Assembly (NCBI RefSeq): GCF_036967215.1
Contig: NZ_CP146016.1
Location: 1,675,337-1,739,336, forward strand
DNA: 64,000 nt
From: Sulfolobus tengchongensis
Lineage (GTDB): Archaea > Thermoproteota > Thermoprotei_A > Sulfolobales > Sulfolobaceae
Direction of reading: 5' to 3'
The notes below the pieces were generated by a model. The model saw only the letters and a program-made list of their open reading frames with translations, was not told the DNA's origin and made no database searches. This document shows positions 38,061 to 47,571 of this stretch, in pieces. The translations under genes were made by a program, and so were the position numbers. The stretch's first letter is position 1; the number at the start of each line of letters is the position of its first letter.

Positions 38061-39023
38061 TTAAGTCCTTTTATTTAATATTTCTTTCCATATAGATAAT
38101 CCAATGAGAACTACTGTAATCATAATTAGTACAGTCTGTACTATAGGAAAATTTTCATAAATATCTGAAGATTTTGTCGTACCTATTGTAATTACTTTGT
38201 ATAAGTGATATTGCGGGAAAGTTATGTTTATGACAGAAGGTAAAAATATTCTAAGAGTTATGGAAGAACTCCCATTACTATAACCTGATGTATATTCATT
38301 ATCATTTATGTATACAACGTACTTAGCAGGAATGGATGATTCTGCTCTAGGCGGTAAGACAGTGGCAATAAATTCCAACGGCACAACAATACCGTTATCA
38401 GTCCTAATTCCAACATAACCTATACTATTCCAAGGTATTCCAGTGTTATATTTTACTAAGTAGGTTGAAGAAGAATTAATAGTTATAGAGTAGACACATA
38501 CGGAAGAATTTACATCCTTGAAAATTACAGTGTAATTACCAGAAGAAAAAGTAGGTAGTGTTGATATTACTGAATACCATCCATTAAATTTATCTAGCCA
38601 CAAGATACCACTCCATGCAACTAATATTTCATAAGTTCCAGACTGACCATCAGAGGTATCCTCTAAGTTGAAGTTATTGCTATAAAGTACTATTCCCGGA
38701 TTATCACCACCAATTCTCTCTCCTTGAAAGGAAACTATCAACTCACTAGCATTAGTCAAATTAATTTTATCAACTAGCCAATATCCTCCAAATCCTTGGT
38801 AACCAGTATTCCCAGAAATATTCACTATTTTAGTACCTGATGTTACATATTCAAAGTTTGTAGAATTAATTACATTGGATGTTAGTCCGAAAGTTATCGT
38901 AAAGTTCTGTCCCATAAGTACGTTTTTTGGATACTGAACGTAGGGAAAGTAAGTCGTTGCTAATGATACTACTGAAGATATTTCTAGCAAAATAATCATG
39001 AATATGATGATTTTAGATAGCAT
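38061..39023 (-). CDS. Secreted type I membrane protein, sequon-rich
   Basis: A 320-residue protein with an N-terminal signal peptide (IIIFMIILLEISSVVSLA), a beta-rich extracytoplasmic domain of about 260 residues, and one C-terminal helix (TVLIMITVVLIGLSIW) followed by a basic tail. There are about ten Asn-X-Ser/Thr sequons. The central segment DNPGIVLYSNNFNLED..GTYEILVAWSG resembles jelly-roll carbohydrate-binding folds in pattern only. It is a probable surface glycoprotein inside the glycan region. No family is named. Confidence 0.6.
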   Translation of the reverse strand: MLSKIIIFMIILLEISSVVSLATTYFPYVQYPKNVLMGQNFTITFGLTSNVINSTNFEYVTSGTKIVNISGNTGYQGFGGYWLVDKINLTNASELIVSFQGERIGGDNPGIVLYSNNFNLEDTSDGQSGTYEILVAWSGILWLDKFNGWYSVISTLPTFSSGNYTVIFKDVNSSVCVYSITINSSSTYLVKYNTGIPWNSIGYVGIRTDNGIVVPLEFIATVLPPRAESSIPAKYVVYINDNEYTSGYSNGSSSITLRIFLPSVINITFPQYHLYKVITIGTTKSSDIYENFPIVQTVLIMITVVLIGLSIWKEILNKRT

Positions 39024-39146
39024 AATAGTATGAGTTTTTCTTCAGTTTTTAAAACTTGTCGAATATAGTCATTTGTTCCTTCAGTGCTATGTGATAATGC
39101 TATTTTTCAAGTATTAGGAGGCATTACATGTTTCATCTCTAACAAT

Positions 39147-39360
39147 TTAACTATTTTTCATAACTTGTCTAAGGTTGAAGACAAGGTTGACTCTCCATTA
39201 ACGCTTATCCCTCTCTCTCGACCATCTCATTGTGTGAAAATCGTAGGGGTTTGGGTCTCTCATTGAATTTCATATATTTTGTATTCAACTCTCAACCCTC
39301 ATATAAAACATATTAGTTGTGTTCAAGTTATACAAACCCGATCAGAATGAGGTCGATTCA
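39147..39360. repeat. IS relics upstream of glycosyltransferase
   Basis: 39147-39250 is shared with 32670-32785. 39245-39298 (aggggtttgggt, attcaactctcaaccc) is shared with 40985-41038. 39300-39358 (catataaaacatattag to cagaatgaggtcga) is shared in reverse with 31065-31128. Three short mosaics of unknown parent elements lie side by side. 39024-39146 shows nothing further. Confidence 0.6.
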
Positions 39361-39383
39361 ACCCTCATATATAATGGGAATCA

Positions 39384-40427
39384 CTAAAGTAATTTTTGCA
39401 TCAATTCCTTTATTTTCTCAGCATGGTTTTTCCAATGTAAGGATTTGGCAATTTCCCATGAGTTTTTACTAAATTCTATTCTGACCTTTTCATCTTCAAG
39501 TATTTCATTTATTCTATCAACGCTTTCATCCCAGTTGTTTACTACATAACCGTTATCCTTAATTAGCTCTCTACTTCCCAACTGGTCATTTACGATTACT
39601 GGCATGCCACTAGCCATGGCTTCTAACACGCCTAAGCCCGGTCCTTTCTCATGAAAGCCAAATCTAATAAAAACGCTTGCCCTATCATACATTCTCTGTA
39701 ACTCTTCTTCAGATATAGGCCCAGTAACTATGACCTCAGGGTATTTTCTCTTAAATTCTTCTAAATCTTCTTTATTAACCCACGAACCAGCCATAATCAT
39801 TTTACCCTTTATTTTCTTAGCTATTTCTCCATAAACTTCCGGCTTTCTTCCCTTATCCCACAAGGATACAGTGAGGACTATCTTATCTCTCTCAAGGTTT
39901 ATCTTTTCTTTAGGATAACAGCCGGGGTATACGACCTCTGAGCGAAAACCGTTTTCCTCCATTATCTTTTTATTCCAATAACTATTAGTCACTATCACTT
40001 TACTTTCTTTTAAAATTCTCTTTTCTAAAGCTCTTGGGAAAGCCCACTTTATTCCTTTATTGTCCAATGATGTTTCATGGATATATACAGCGTAATCTTC
40101 TCCATATTTCCTTTTTCTCAGATAGCCAGTTAATCCTGCGAATTGATCATGAAATAGTGACGGTCCCTTTATTAAGTCTCTAGCCTTAATTATCCTATCA
40201 AGGTCTACAGTAGCCTCATTACCTCTCTGCTTAGCGTAAATAGAAGTTAGAAATGTGTAAAGCCATTTTGACTTACCTTGGAATAAAACCTCAACGTTCA
40301 CGTTAGTTAAATCGTACTTAGTCTCTCCTCGCCTATAAACTATTAGCTTAGCTGGAATTAGCCTTGCCTCCTCTAAAGCAACTCTAGTTACTCCACCTTT
40401 CCAAAGTATTCTGAGAACAATATTCAC
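39384..40427 (-). CDS. Family 4 glycosyltransferase
   Basis: A 347-residue GT-B enzyme. GGVTRVALEEARLIPAKL forms the N-terminal loop, KIVLTVSLWDKGRKPEVYGEIAKKI begins the second domain, and RFGFHEKGPGLGVLEAMASGMPVIV carries the E-X7-E motif with a two-residue stretch (KGPG) unlike the other GT4 enzymes in the window. It stands alone on the minus strand. It probably works in the same glycan pathway as its neighbours. Confidence 0.85.
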   Translation of the reverse strand: MNIVLRILWKGGVTRVALEEARLIPAKLIVYRRGETKYDLTNVNVEVLFQGKSKWLYTFLTSIYAKQRGNEATVDLDRIIKARDLIKGPSLFHDQFAGLTGYLRKRKYGEDYAVYIHETSLDNKGIKWAFPRALEKRILKESKVIVTNSYWNKKIMEENGFRSEVVYPGCYPKEKINLERDKIVLTVSLWDKGRKPEVYGEIAKKIKGKMIMAGSWVNKEDLEEFKRKYPEVIVTGPISEEELQRMYDRASVFIRFGFHEKGPGLGVLEAMASGMPVIVNDQLGSRELIKDNGYVVNNWDESVDRINEILEDEKVRIEFSKNSWEIAKSLHWKNHAEKIKELMQKLL

Positions 40428-40561
40428 GAAATAGTGAAAGTGTGAGAGAAAATAAAGCTTTAGACAATAGCGTTTAAAAACTATTTCGATAATGCAATGA
40501 AATTTATATTCTTTGTATATAAATCTTCTTTTTTTTAACCTAGAAAATAATAATAATAATG

Positions 40562-40640
40562 TAGACTAAAAGAAGTATGCAAGAGACTAGGAATATCATA
40601 CAGAACACTACAAGAATACGTAAAGAAAGAGGTATTAATA
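40562..40640 (+). pseudogene. N-terminal relic of an IS607-type resolvase
   Basis: The frame codes LKEVCKRLGISYRTLQEYVK, the MerR-like helix-turn-helix at the start of IS607 serine recombinases, then runs into unrelated sequence (a short PAYNQGKEQIQ reading and a stop). No catalytic serine domain is present. Confidence 0.5.
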
Positions 40641-40762
40641 ATAACACCAGCCTACAATCAAGGAAAAGAACAGATTCAGTGAAGAAGACGTAGAAAATTT
40701 TGCATTAAGGGAAAAAACGGAATTAAACAAAAGATTTGAAATCGATTGAATTTAACTAAGAT

Positions 40763-41240
40763 TTATGTTTCTGTTCTTGATCGTGTACCTGAGGGGGCTC
40801 TTCTCATAATAGTTATTCTTTTGTAATAGAGTTCGACTCATTTCTTAAGTTTTTAATCTATATTTTTTCCGTCTAAAATAAACCTAGTAATATTTTTCAT
40901 TAATTGAATTTAGGGAGTATAATTATGGATGGAAACTTTTCACCTTAACCCCCATAGAGTTAAAAAAGGGAGGGAAGTTAGTATAGGGGTTTGGGTTTCA
41001 TAGAATTTCATATATTTTGTATTCAACTCTCAACCCTTGGATTTCACCGAAGTCGCATATACTCATCCTTCTCCATCCCATTAGGGGGATAACCCCACTC
41101 ACCCTTTTAAGGTGAGGAAACCCCCACATCTTGTAACTATCCTTACCCCATTCGGGAATTTCCCATCCACATCTGAGGTAAGGTTACTATGTCTTTTAGA
41201 CTGTGTGCAAATTATATAAATTTTACGCTAAGACAGAAAC
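40763..41240. repeat. Mosaic of IS5 tail, R2 repeat and unassigned IS end
   Basis: 40763-40830 codes LIYVSVLDRVPEGALLI, matching the C-terminus of the IS5-like transposase (25252). 40850-40966 is an R2 copy (taatatttttcattaattga then cttttcaccttaaccccca). 40985-41038 repeats the segment at 39245. 41080-41170 has GC-rich hairpins (cccattaggggg, cacccttttaaggtg) that resemble a TnpB element right end but could not be matched to one. Confidence 0.5.
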
Positions 41241-41312
41241 AGTTTTCCAGGGCACACCTAACTAAGCTTTCTAACATCTATTTTTATATGTGACATGTTT
41301 ATCTTTATACTA

Positions 41313-42296
41313 ATGAGGGCAATAATAACTGGTGGTTACGGTTTTATTGGGTCTAATTTCGTTAGAAATCACTATAAGGACTTTTCCCATTTAGTAGTTT
41401 TAGATAATCTCTCTTACGGAAGTAATGTGAAAAATTTGGAGGGAATACCACACACCTTCATTAAGGGTGATATTGCTGATGCGGAATTAGTTCCCAGATT
41501 AATAAGGGAATTTGAGCCAGATGTAATAGTTAATTTCGCTGCAGAGTCTCACGTGGATAGGAGTATTTCTGATCCAATAACTTTTCTTCACAGTAATGTT
41601 TATGGAGTAGTAAATATTCTAGAGGCAATCAGAAAGGCTAAACAAAACGTTAGGTTAGTTCAAATAGGTACTGATGAAGAATACGGAGATGCATTAAATA
41701 GGACTTTCTCAGAAGATGACCCTTTAAATCCCTCTTCACCTTATTCAGCGTCTAAGGCATCAGCTACGCTTTTCGTCAAAGCCTACGTTAGAACTTATGG
41801 AATTGACGCTGTAATTACTAGATCCTCAAACAATTTTGGCCCTTATCAATTCCCAGAAAAGTTGATTCCAAAGACGATAATAAGAGCCTTAAAGGGGTTA
41901 AGTATTCCAATATATGGCAGTGGCGAGCAGAGGAGGGATTGGATTTTCGTTGAGGACAATTGCTCAGCAATAATGACAGTTCTAAAGAAGGGGAAGAAAG
42001 GGGAAATATACAATATTTCAGCAAAAAATGAGAGAACAAACATAGAAATAGTTAGTGCCATTTTAAAGATAATGGGCAAACCGGAAAGTCTTATAGTTCA
42101 CGTTGAAGATAGGCCAGGCCATGATTTTAGATATAGTATAGATAATAAGAAAATAATGGAACTGGGATGGAAGCCGAAATGGGATTTCGAAAAAGCTTTA
42201 GAGTATACTGTTAAGTGGTATTTAGATAATAGATCGTGGTGGGAGGAATTAATTAAGGATGAAAAAGTGTTAGCAGAAACCCCGTGGAAGTATTAA
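41313..42296 (+). CDS. rmlB: dTDP-glucose 4,6-dehydratase
   Basis: A 327-residue short-chain dehydrogenase: MRAIITGGYGFIGSNFVRN binds NAD, GTDEEYGD contains the Thr-Asp-Glu catalytic group, and YSASKA is the Tyr-X3-Lys pair (about residues 146-150). It converts dTDP-glucose to dTDP-4-keto-6-deoxyglucose, step 2 of dTDP-rhamnose-type sugar synthesis. I chose the ATG at 41313: it opens with the family start and lies about 26 bp after a TTTTATAT box at 41281-41288. The ATG at 41295 would add six residues. The other rml genes follow within 4 kb. Confidence 0.92.
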   Translation: MRAIITGGYGFIGSNFVRNHYKDFSHLVVLDNLSYGSNVKNLEGIPHTFIKGDIADAELVPRLIREFEPDVIVNFAAESHVDRSISDPITFLHSNVYGVVNILEAIRKAKQNVRLVQIGTDEEYGDALNRTFSEDDPLNPSSPYSASKASATLFVKAYVRTYGIDAVITRSSNNFGPYQFPEKLIPKTIIRALKGLSIPIYGSGEQRRDWIFVEDNCSAIMTVLKKGKKGEIYNISAKNERTNIEIVSAILKIMGKPESLIVHVEDRPGHDFRYSIDNKKIMELGWKPKWDFEKALEYTVKWYLDNRSWWEELIKDEKVLAETPWKY

Positions 42297-42669
42297 CTTT
42301 TTATTAGAAATGTTACTGCGTGCCCTTCTCTTAAACTAATTCTATTGTATTGTCTGTCTTGCATTAAAAGTTTTAATTTTTAACAATCTTACATCTGAAC
42401 TTAACCCTTTATATTTATGATTATTGGAGAACAATATACACCTAAATAGCTTGTTTGATATCATTTAATGGTATGAAATTCACCAATATTAATGAAAGCT
42501 TAGTCTTTACCGATGGTCGATATTTTTCTTTCTTTTCTTCTCATCTATTTCTCTCCCCCATTATAATGTACCTATTTACTAAACCTCACTAATTTCAAAG
42601 TTATTACAAAATATTCGTTACAGTCCTCTATCCCATTTCACGGTACTCACAAAATCACACTCTCAAAAA
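42297..42669. other. Intergenic region between rmlB and rmlA
   Basis: AT-rich; no ORF found. The R1 copy 3 occupies its right end, so rmlA has its own promoter rather than read-through from rmlB. Confidence 0.4.
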
Positions 42670-42754
42670 AGTGGAATATCTGGAAATTGAGATTCTTCTC
42701 TTATCAAAACTGTTCGTAAAATCAGCGTTAAGCATTCAAATGGTACACACACTA
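42670..42754 (-). repeat. Dispersed repeat R1, copy 3
   Basis: Reads gtggaatatctggaaattga, gattcttctcttatcaaaac, tcgtaaaatcagcgtt and attcaaatggtacacaca, in reverse orientation relative to copy 1. It lies just upstream of the rmlA promoter. Confidence 0.72.
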
Positions 42755-42815
42755 CGCTATTACCTACTAATATCAACAGCATAAAAATTTTATGCCCCTC
42801 TTCGAAGTGTCTATA

Positions 42816-43889
42816 ATGAAAGGACTTTTATTAGCTGGTGGGTCTGGTACTCGTTTAAGACCATTAACTTACACTGGTAATAAACACACTTTACCAATTG
42901 CAAATAAACCAATGATTCTTTACGCTTTTGAAAACTTAGTTAACCTAGGTGTTAAGGACATTGGTGTAATTATTGGTCCTTTAAAGGAAGGCGTAGTTGA
43001 GATTCTCTCTCACACAAAATACCCTGACGTAAACGTTACTTTTATTGAGCAACCAGATCCTTTAGGTTTAGCTCACGCTGTGATGACAGCTGAACCCTTT
43101 CTAAAAGATGAACCCTTTGTTATGCATTTAGGTGATAATTTACTGAGTAGTGGTATTTCAGATTTCGTCCGCGTTTTTGAGGAAACTAAAGCTGATGCTG
43201 TTGTTGGTGTAACAGAGGTCAAAGATCCTAGGCAATACGGTGTAGTAGTTTTAGATGAGAGAGGGAGAGTTAAGAAACTAATAGAGAAACCTAAAGAGCC
43301 TCCCTCAAATCTCGCTTTAGTTGGTGTTTATGTTTTTTCTCCAGAAATTCATAAATATACTAAAAAACTAAAGCCTAGCTGGAGAGGGGAATATGAAATC
43401 ACTGATGCGATCCAATTAATGGTTAATGATGGTAAGAGGGTTGAAGTTGTTAAGATAAAGGGTTGGTGGAAGGATACTGGAAAACCCTATGATTTGTTGG
43501 AGGCTAATCAACTCATCTTAGATACTATTCAAACTGATATTCATGGTAAGGTTCATGATTCTTCTTTAGTTCAAGGAAGGGTAATTATCGGTGATGGTAC
43601 AGAGGTTAAGGAAAACGTCACGGTTCGTGGTCCAGTTATTATAGGTAATAATTGCGTAATTGGTCCCAATACGTACATAGGTCCTTATACTTCTATAGGA
43701 GATAATTGCGTAATTGAAGGTGTTGAGATAGAGAATTCAATCGTGATGAGTAACGTAAAGATAAGGAACGTTGCAATAAGAATCTCTGACAGTATAATAG
43801 GTAATTACGTAGAAATTACAAGGGAAAGTTCTATACCTAAAACTCATAAATTTATTCTTGGAGATAGAACTAGTGTTAAATTGGTTTAA
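42816..43889 (+). CDS. rmlA: Glucose-1-phosphate thymidylyltransferase, long form
   Basis: A 357-residue protein. The N-terminal GT-A domain begins MKGLLLAGGSGTRLRPLTYT, the nucleotide-binding signature. It also has HLGDNLLSSG (metal-site Asp) and EKPKEPPSNLALVGVYVF. The last 110 residues are hexapeptide repeats of a left-handed beta helix (VIIGDGTEV, VIIGNNCVIGPNTYIG), making it longer than bacterial RmlA and like archaeal bifunctional sugar-phosphate nucleotidylyltransferases. It makes dTDP-glucose from dTTP and glucose-1-phosphate. The ATG at 42816 lies about 26-30 bp after taaaaatttta; an upstream ATG at 42792 is less likely. Confidence 0.9.
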   Translation: MKGLLLAGGSGTRLRPLTYTGNKHTLPIANKPMILYAFENLVNLGVKDIGVIIGPLKEGVVEILSHTKYPDVNVTFIEQPDPLGLAHAVMTAEPFLKDEPFVMHLGDNLLSSGISDFVRVFEETKADAVVGVTEVKDPRQYGVVVLDERGRVKKLIEKPKEPPSNLALVGVYVFSPEIHKYTKKLKPSWRGEYEITDAIQLMVNDGKRVEVVKIKGWWKDTGKPYDLLEANQLILDTIQTDIHGKVHDSSLVQGRVIIGDGTEVKENVTVRGPVIIGNNCVIGPNTYIGPYTSIGDNCVIEGVEIENSIVMSNVKIRNVAIRISDSIIGNYVEITRESSIPKTHKFILGDRTSVKLV

Positions 43890-43892
43890 CTC

Positions 43893-43948
43893 TAATGGGG
43901 GTTAAGGTGAAAAAGTACCCATCCTAACGGTAATCCCTAAAATCAATT
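43893..43948 (-). repeat. Dispersed repeat R2, inverted copy
   Basis: The reverse complement reads ttgattttagggattaccg, ttaggatgggtactttttca, ccttaacccccattagagtt, matching 40905-40966. It starts right after the rmlA stop and includes a G/C-rich arm that may help termination. Confidence 0.55.
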
Positions 43949-44041
43949 GATTCTAGATGAACATCGTCATCTTATTAACCTCTATAAAGGAAGGAATAAT
44001 ATCTCATTAAGTGAATTTAGAATTCTCTATCTACCTATCTA

Positions 44042-44132
44042 ATTTGTGGGGTATCTGAAAATTAAGGTTTATTCTCTTGATCAAAACTGCTCGTAGAATT
44101 AGCGTTAAGTACTCAAATGCTATACACACTAC
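44042..44132 (-). repeat. Dispersed repeat R1, copy 4
   Basis: Full-length copy: tttgtggggtatctgaaaat, taaggtttattctcttgatc, tcgtagaattagcgtt and tactcaaatgctatacacac. It lies between the convergent rmlA and rmlC genes and is nearly identical to copy 5. Confidence 0.75.
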
Positions 44133-44173
44133 TACCTATCTTCTCTTCTTCTTTTTCCTTTTCCTCAAGCTTA

Positions 44174-44731
44174 TTAACACAAATCCATTCCATATTTGAA
44201 GTTAGCTTTTGAATCTCTTAACAAAGGCAAATTTCTGTCCTTTTCTGAAACTATAACGTCCTTTATTGGCCATTGAACATTTACCTCAGGATCATTATAG
44301 GCAATTCCAGAATCATGGTCCTTAGAGAACTCCCTAGTGACAAAATAAATTACATGAGAGTCTTCCAAAGCGACAAAACCATGAGCGAAACCAGATGGAA
44401 TCCAAAACAATCTCCCCGGAATTAGTTCAACAGAAACCCATTTTTTATATGTAGGTGAACCCTTCCTTAAATCAACAGCAACATCGAAAATTCTACCTGA
44501 AATAACAGTAACTAACTTGCCTTGAGGAAATGGCATTAACTGAAAATGCAAACCGCGAAGAACTCCTTTTCTGGAAAAAGAATGATTTACTTGAACGAAA
44601 CGACAAGGAATCTCCTTAAAAAAGTCACTTTCCTTATATATCTCCTCAAAGTAACCTCGATCGTCTGGGAATTGTTTAGCTTCAACTAAAATAACTTCCG
44701 GAATTTCGAGTCTTTTAAAGGAAAAAGGCAT
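44174..44731 (-). CDS. rmlC: dTDP-4-dehydrorhamnose 3,5-epimerase
   Basis: A 185-residue cupin. FVQVNHSFSRKGVLRGLHFQ carries the conserved basic and His residues of the active site, GRIFDVAVDLRKGSPTY follows, and RLFWIPSGFAHGFVAL holds the conserved tail of the jelly roll. It catalyses double epimerisation of dTDP-4-keto-6-deoxyglucose. The start lies 4 bp after the rmlD stop, so the two genes form an operon. Length is normal. Confidence 0.92.
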   Translation of the reverse strand: MPFSFKRLEIPEVILVEAKQFPDDRGYFEEIYKESDFFKEIPCRFVQVNHSFSRKGVLRGLHFQLMPFPQGKLVTVISGRIFDVAVDLRKGSPTYKKWVSVELIPGRLFWIPSGFAHGFVALEDSHVIYFVTREFSKDHDSGIAYNDPEVNVQWPIKDVIVSEKDRNLPLLRDSKANFKYGMDLC

Positions 44732-44735
44732 TTAA

Positions 44736-45617
44736 CTATCCTCCACTTTCCACCTCTTCCTTAAGTAATTTTAAAGCTTTTTCTACAGTCATTGGCTTTT
44801 GAGACAAGATAGCGGAAGCCATTGATACGTTTAAAGAGGAGTTCTTTGGCCTTTTAGCCAACCACCTCATCAAATCTGAAGTTACAGGTTTTATCAAACT
44901 CTCACTCAATCCAAAAACCTTAGCTAACGTAATGGCAAACTCAAATCTACTTATTTGTGAGGCATCAGTCAAATGTAAAATCCCTTCCAACTTTCTCTCT
45001 ACACTTTCCCTTAGCATTAACGCAAAATTAGTATTCAACGTTGGGGATGTAATTTGATCTGTCACAACTCCAATCTCTTCCCTATTCTTCAACTTCTTCA
45101 AAAGCCATAAAGCGAAATTATCCTTTCCACTAGCTGGATTACTTCCATAAGGTGTACTGGTCCTTACGATCAAATACTTGTCTGCATATTTCTTTACCAT
45201 TTCCTCACCCTCAAGCTTTGTCCTTCCATAAACGTTTATTGGATTAGGCTTATCATCTTCTCTATAATTACCCTTTTCGCCATCAAAGACGTAATCCGTA
45301 GAAACGTAAACTAAGAAAGAATCAGTCTCCTTACTCAGCTTAGCTATTTCCTTGGTAACTTCCACATTTAGCAGTCTAGCCAATTCGGGTTGCTTTTCGC
45401 ACTTATCCACATCTGTCAAAGCTGCAGCGTGAATTATAACATCTGGAGAGAGATCTCCTATCTTTTTAATCTCCTTTAAGTCGGAAAGATTCAATTGCAA
45501 GAAATTAGGAGTTTCTGGTTTACTTGAATAATAAACCCCAATAACCTCGTAATTGGAAAAAACCTTAACAATTTTCTTTCCTAAAAGACCACCTGCACCA
45601 GTAACTACAATCCTCAC
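44736..45617 (-). CDS. rmlD: dTDP-4-dehydrorhamnose reductase
   Basis: A 293-residue short-chain reductase: MRIVVTGAGGLLGKKIVKV binds NAD(P)H, VYVSTDYVFDGEKGNYREDD is the family hallmark, and NVYGRTKLEGE carries the Tyr-X3-Lys catalytic pair (YGRTK). It reduces dTDP-4-ketorhamnose to dTDP-rhamnose, the last step of the route. It is the promoter-proximal gene of the rmlD-rmlC operon. The ATG at 45617 fits the family N-terminus exactly. Confidence 0.92.
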   Translation of the reverse strand: MRIVVTGAGGLLGKKIVKVFSNYEVIGVYYSSKPETPNFLQLNLSDLKEIKKIGDLSPDVIIHAAALTDVDKCEKQPELARLLNVEVTKEIAKLSKETDSFLVYVSTDYVFDGEKGNYREDDKPNPINVYGRTKLEGEEMVKKYADKYLIVRTSTPYGSNPASGKDNFALWLLKKLKNREEIGVVTDQITSPTLNTNFALMLRESVERKLEGILHLTDASQISRFEFAITLAKVFGLSESLIKPVTSDLMRWLAKRPKNSSLNVSMASAILSQKPMTVEKALKLLKEEVESGG

Positions 45618-45654
45618 AGTAGAATATAAATCACCTTTGTCTTATAAATGATCT

Positions 45655-45975
45655 TCCTAGTCAAGGTGACGAGAGTGTAACCTAACGGTAAGATGAAAAG
45701 ATACATCATAACGGTAGTCTCTTAAAATCAGCTTAAAAGGTTAAAAAAGATAAAAGGTGAATCTTTAATTTTAATGAATTAGATATAAACTCATTCTGTA
45801 TCTTATTCCCAAAAAGTAAGGCAAGGAAAAAGCTAGAACTCTCCACTATTTTTAACGTAATTTTCGTTTTATTTCTTAAACTTTTAATTCATACCCTTTT
45901 CTGTTATCTTAAGATAAAGTTCAAGTAATATTTTTCATGAATTAATTTTAGGACTATCAAGGGCAAGGGAGGGAG
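45655..45975. repeat. Two R2-type repeats
   Basis: 45660-45725 carries cctaacggtaagatg and cataacggtagtctcttaaaatcagc, an inverted and internally doubled form of the R2 core. 45876-45972 carries cttaaacttttaattcata, caagtaatatttttcatgaa and ttaggactatcaagggcaag, close to 50987-51100. There is no ORF. The region from 45976 to 46329 is AT-rich and shows nothing recognised. Confidence 0.5.
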
Positions 45976-46329
45976 TCAGAGCTTCACAACTTGAAAACGA
46001 TAAATTATCTCATCGACAGTATGAGTATGATTATCAGTATTAATATCCAGCATATCTACTTTATCATTTTATAACATGGGATAGCTGAGTTGCTTTAATT
46101 ATATGGGCTATTGAAATTCATTATGACTAGACGATTTATTTAAAGGGAGCAATTCATTCAGTAAATGAGAAGAAATATGTTAAATGTTAAAATTAAAAAT
46201 ACTATATAATTTGTTATTTCGTTTCGATTTTTCATTACTGTATAATTGATCCTCTTTTTAAACTACAATTGAATTTTTCTCCTCTTTTCTTTACAAATAT
46301 TAACACTATTTTTTATACATATATATTAT

Positions 46330-47571
46330 TTATATATAATTATTGCTAGTTTGATTCCTAAGTAAATTTGCTATGTTAATTTGCCAATCAGCTTTAGCAT
46401 TTAATATTGTAATTTTCACATCATTGCTACTACTATAGTCATCAATAGCAATCCATAATACGTTAGCTAAATTACTTGATGATCTTGATGATATTGCGTT
46501 GTATTGTAAATCGGATCTGCAACGTATTGCTAAAATGACATTGTTCTCATTTGCGGAAACTGGTGGTATATTTAGGGCAAAAGGAATTGTGTAAATATAT
46601 ATTACTGAATCCGTTTTAGAGGCTAAATATTTACAATAATAGGATGCACATTCTATGAAATCTATCTTATATCCTAATTTTTCAAATACGTTCTTAAAAT
46701 ACTTATTAATCATCACGTTACTTTGAACTCTTAATAATTCATCAAATGCATTTATTATGTAGTAGACTAGTAAGGGATTTACTAGGCCATTATATACTAT
46801 TTTATTGATACTCAAACTATTAGTAATGGAGGAAATTTCAAGACCATACGCTTCTTTATAAAATGTAGAATCATAGTTGTTATCGTCTTTTTTCTTATCT
46901 ATTTCATACATTAATGCCGCTATGCTGTAAGGTTTAGATGAATTTAACATCTCTAATTTATCATATACATATTTATAGTCTGGGAACTCACTTTGAACTT
47001 CATTAGATAATTTTTGAATTGTAGTTTTGTTATTATCAGTTAATATTAAATACATTTCAGGATAATCTTGTTTACTGCTACTATCGTGTTTATTTACAGC
47101 TAGAAGCGACTTTACTAGTACTCTTTCCACTTCTTCGCTATCTACCTTAGATGACAACATTGGGGATACGAATCCTGCTGTTTCATGTGAATCAATAACG
47201 CTTCTATTTAACGCGCCTTTCTTTACAATATAGAGGGATATCATAGCTAGTAATCTATGGTAAAAAGGTCCTAAGCTATCCACCTTATTATTACCTATAC
47301 ATTCGTATATTACATTTTCAAGCTGTTTCTTTCTATCAGTACGATTTTGTACATTTAGATAATCCACTATTGGATTACGTAACTTCTCTAGCTCTTGATA
47401 TATTTGATTTATTTCAATATTTGATAATCCATAATATTGTAGAGTATTACTAACATTGATATATGTATAGTAATACGATGAGTTAATAAATGCTAAAGAA
47501 GCTAGAGCTCTTCCAACGCTCATGCATGCAAAGGCTTTTATTGTGTTTAATATGTCGATTGTGTGATCCAT
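46330..47571 (-). CDS. Protein of unknown function (trio gene 3)
   Basis: A 413-residue, apparently soluble protein with no motif I recognise. The N-terminus (MDHTIDILNTIKAFACMSVG...) is helical; the C-terminal third alternates beta strands (VIYIYTIPFALNIP, NNVILAIRCRSD, VLWIAIDD, VKITILNAKADW), which could form an alpha/beta sensor or nuclease-like fold. It is rich in Asn, Ser and Tyr. The ATG at 47571 lies 432 bp after the 48004 gene, so it probably has its own promoter. Context with the next two unknown genes on the same strand suggests an accessory module. Confidence 0.55.
   Translation of the reverse strand: MDHTIDILNTIKAFACMSVGRALASLAFINSSYYYTYINVSNTLQYYGLSNIEINQIYQELEKLRNPIVDYLNVQNRTDRKKQLENVIYECIGNNKVDSLGPFYHRLLAMISLYIVKKGALNRSVIDSHETAGFVSPMLSSKVDSEEVERVLVKSLLAVNKHDSSSKQDYPEMYLILTDNNKTTIQKLSNEVQSEFPDYKYVYDKLEMLNSSKPYSIAALMYEIDKKKDDNNYDSTFYKEAYGLEISSITNSLSINKIVYNGLVNPLLVYYIINAFDELLRVQSNVMINKYFKNVFEKLGYKIDFIECASYYCKYLASKTDSVIYIYTIPFALNIPPVSANENNVILAIRCRSDLQYNAISSRSSSNLANVLWIAIDDYSSSNDVKITILNAKADWQINIANLLRNQTSNNYI

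Noticed and set aside
41080-41170. tRNA-like GC-rich hairpins
   Set aside because: There is no anticodon or T-arm consensus; a transposon end is more likely, though not identified.
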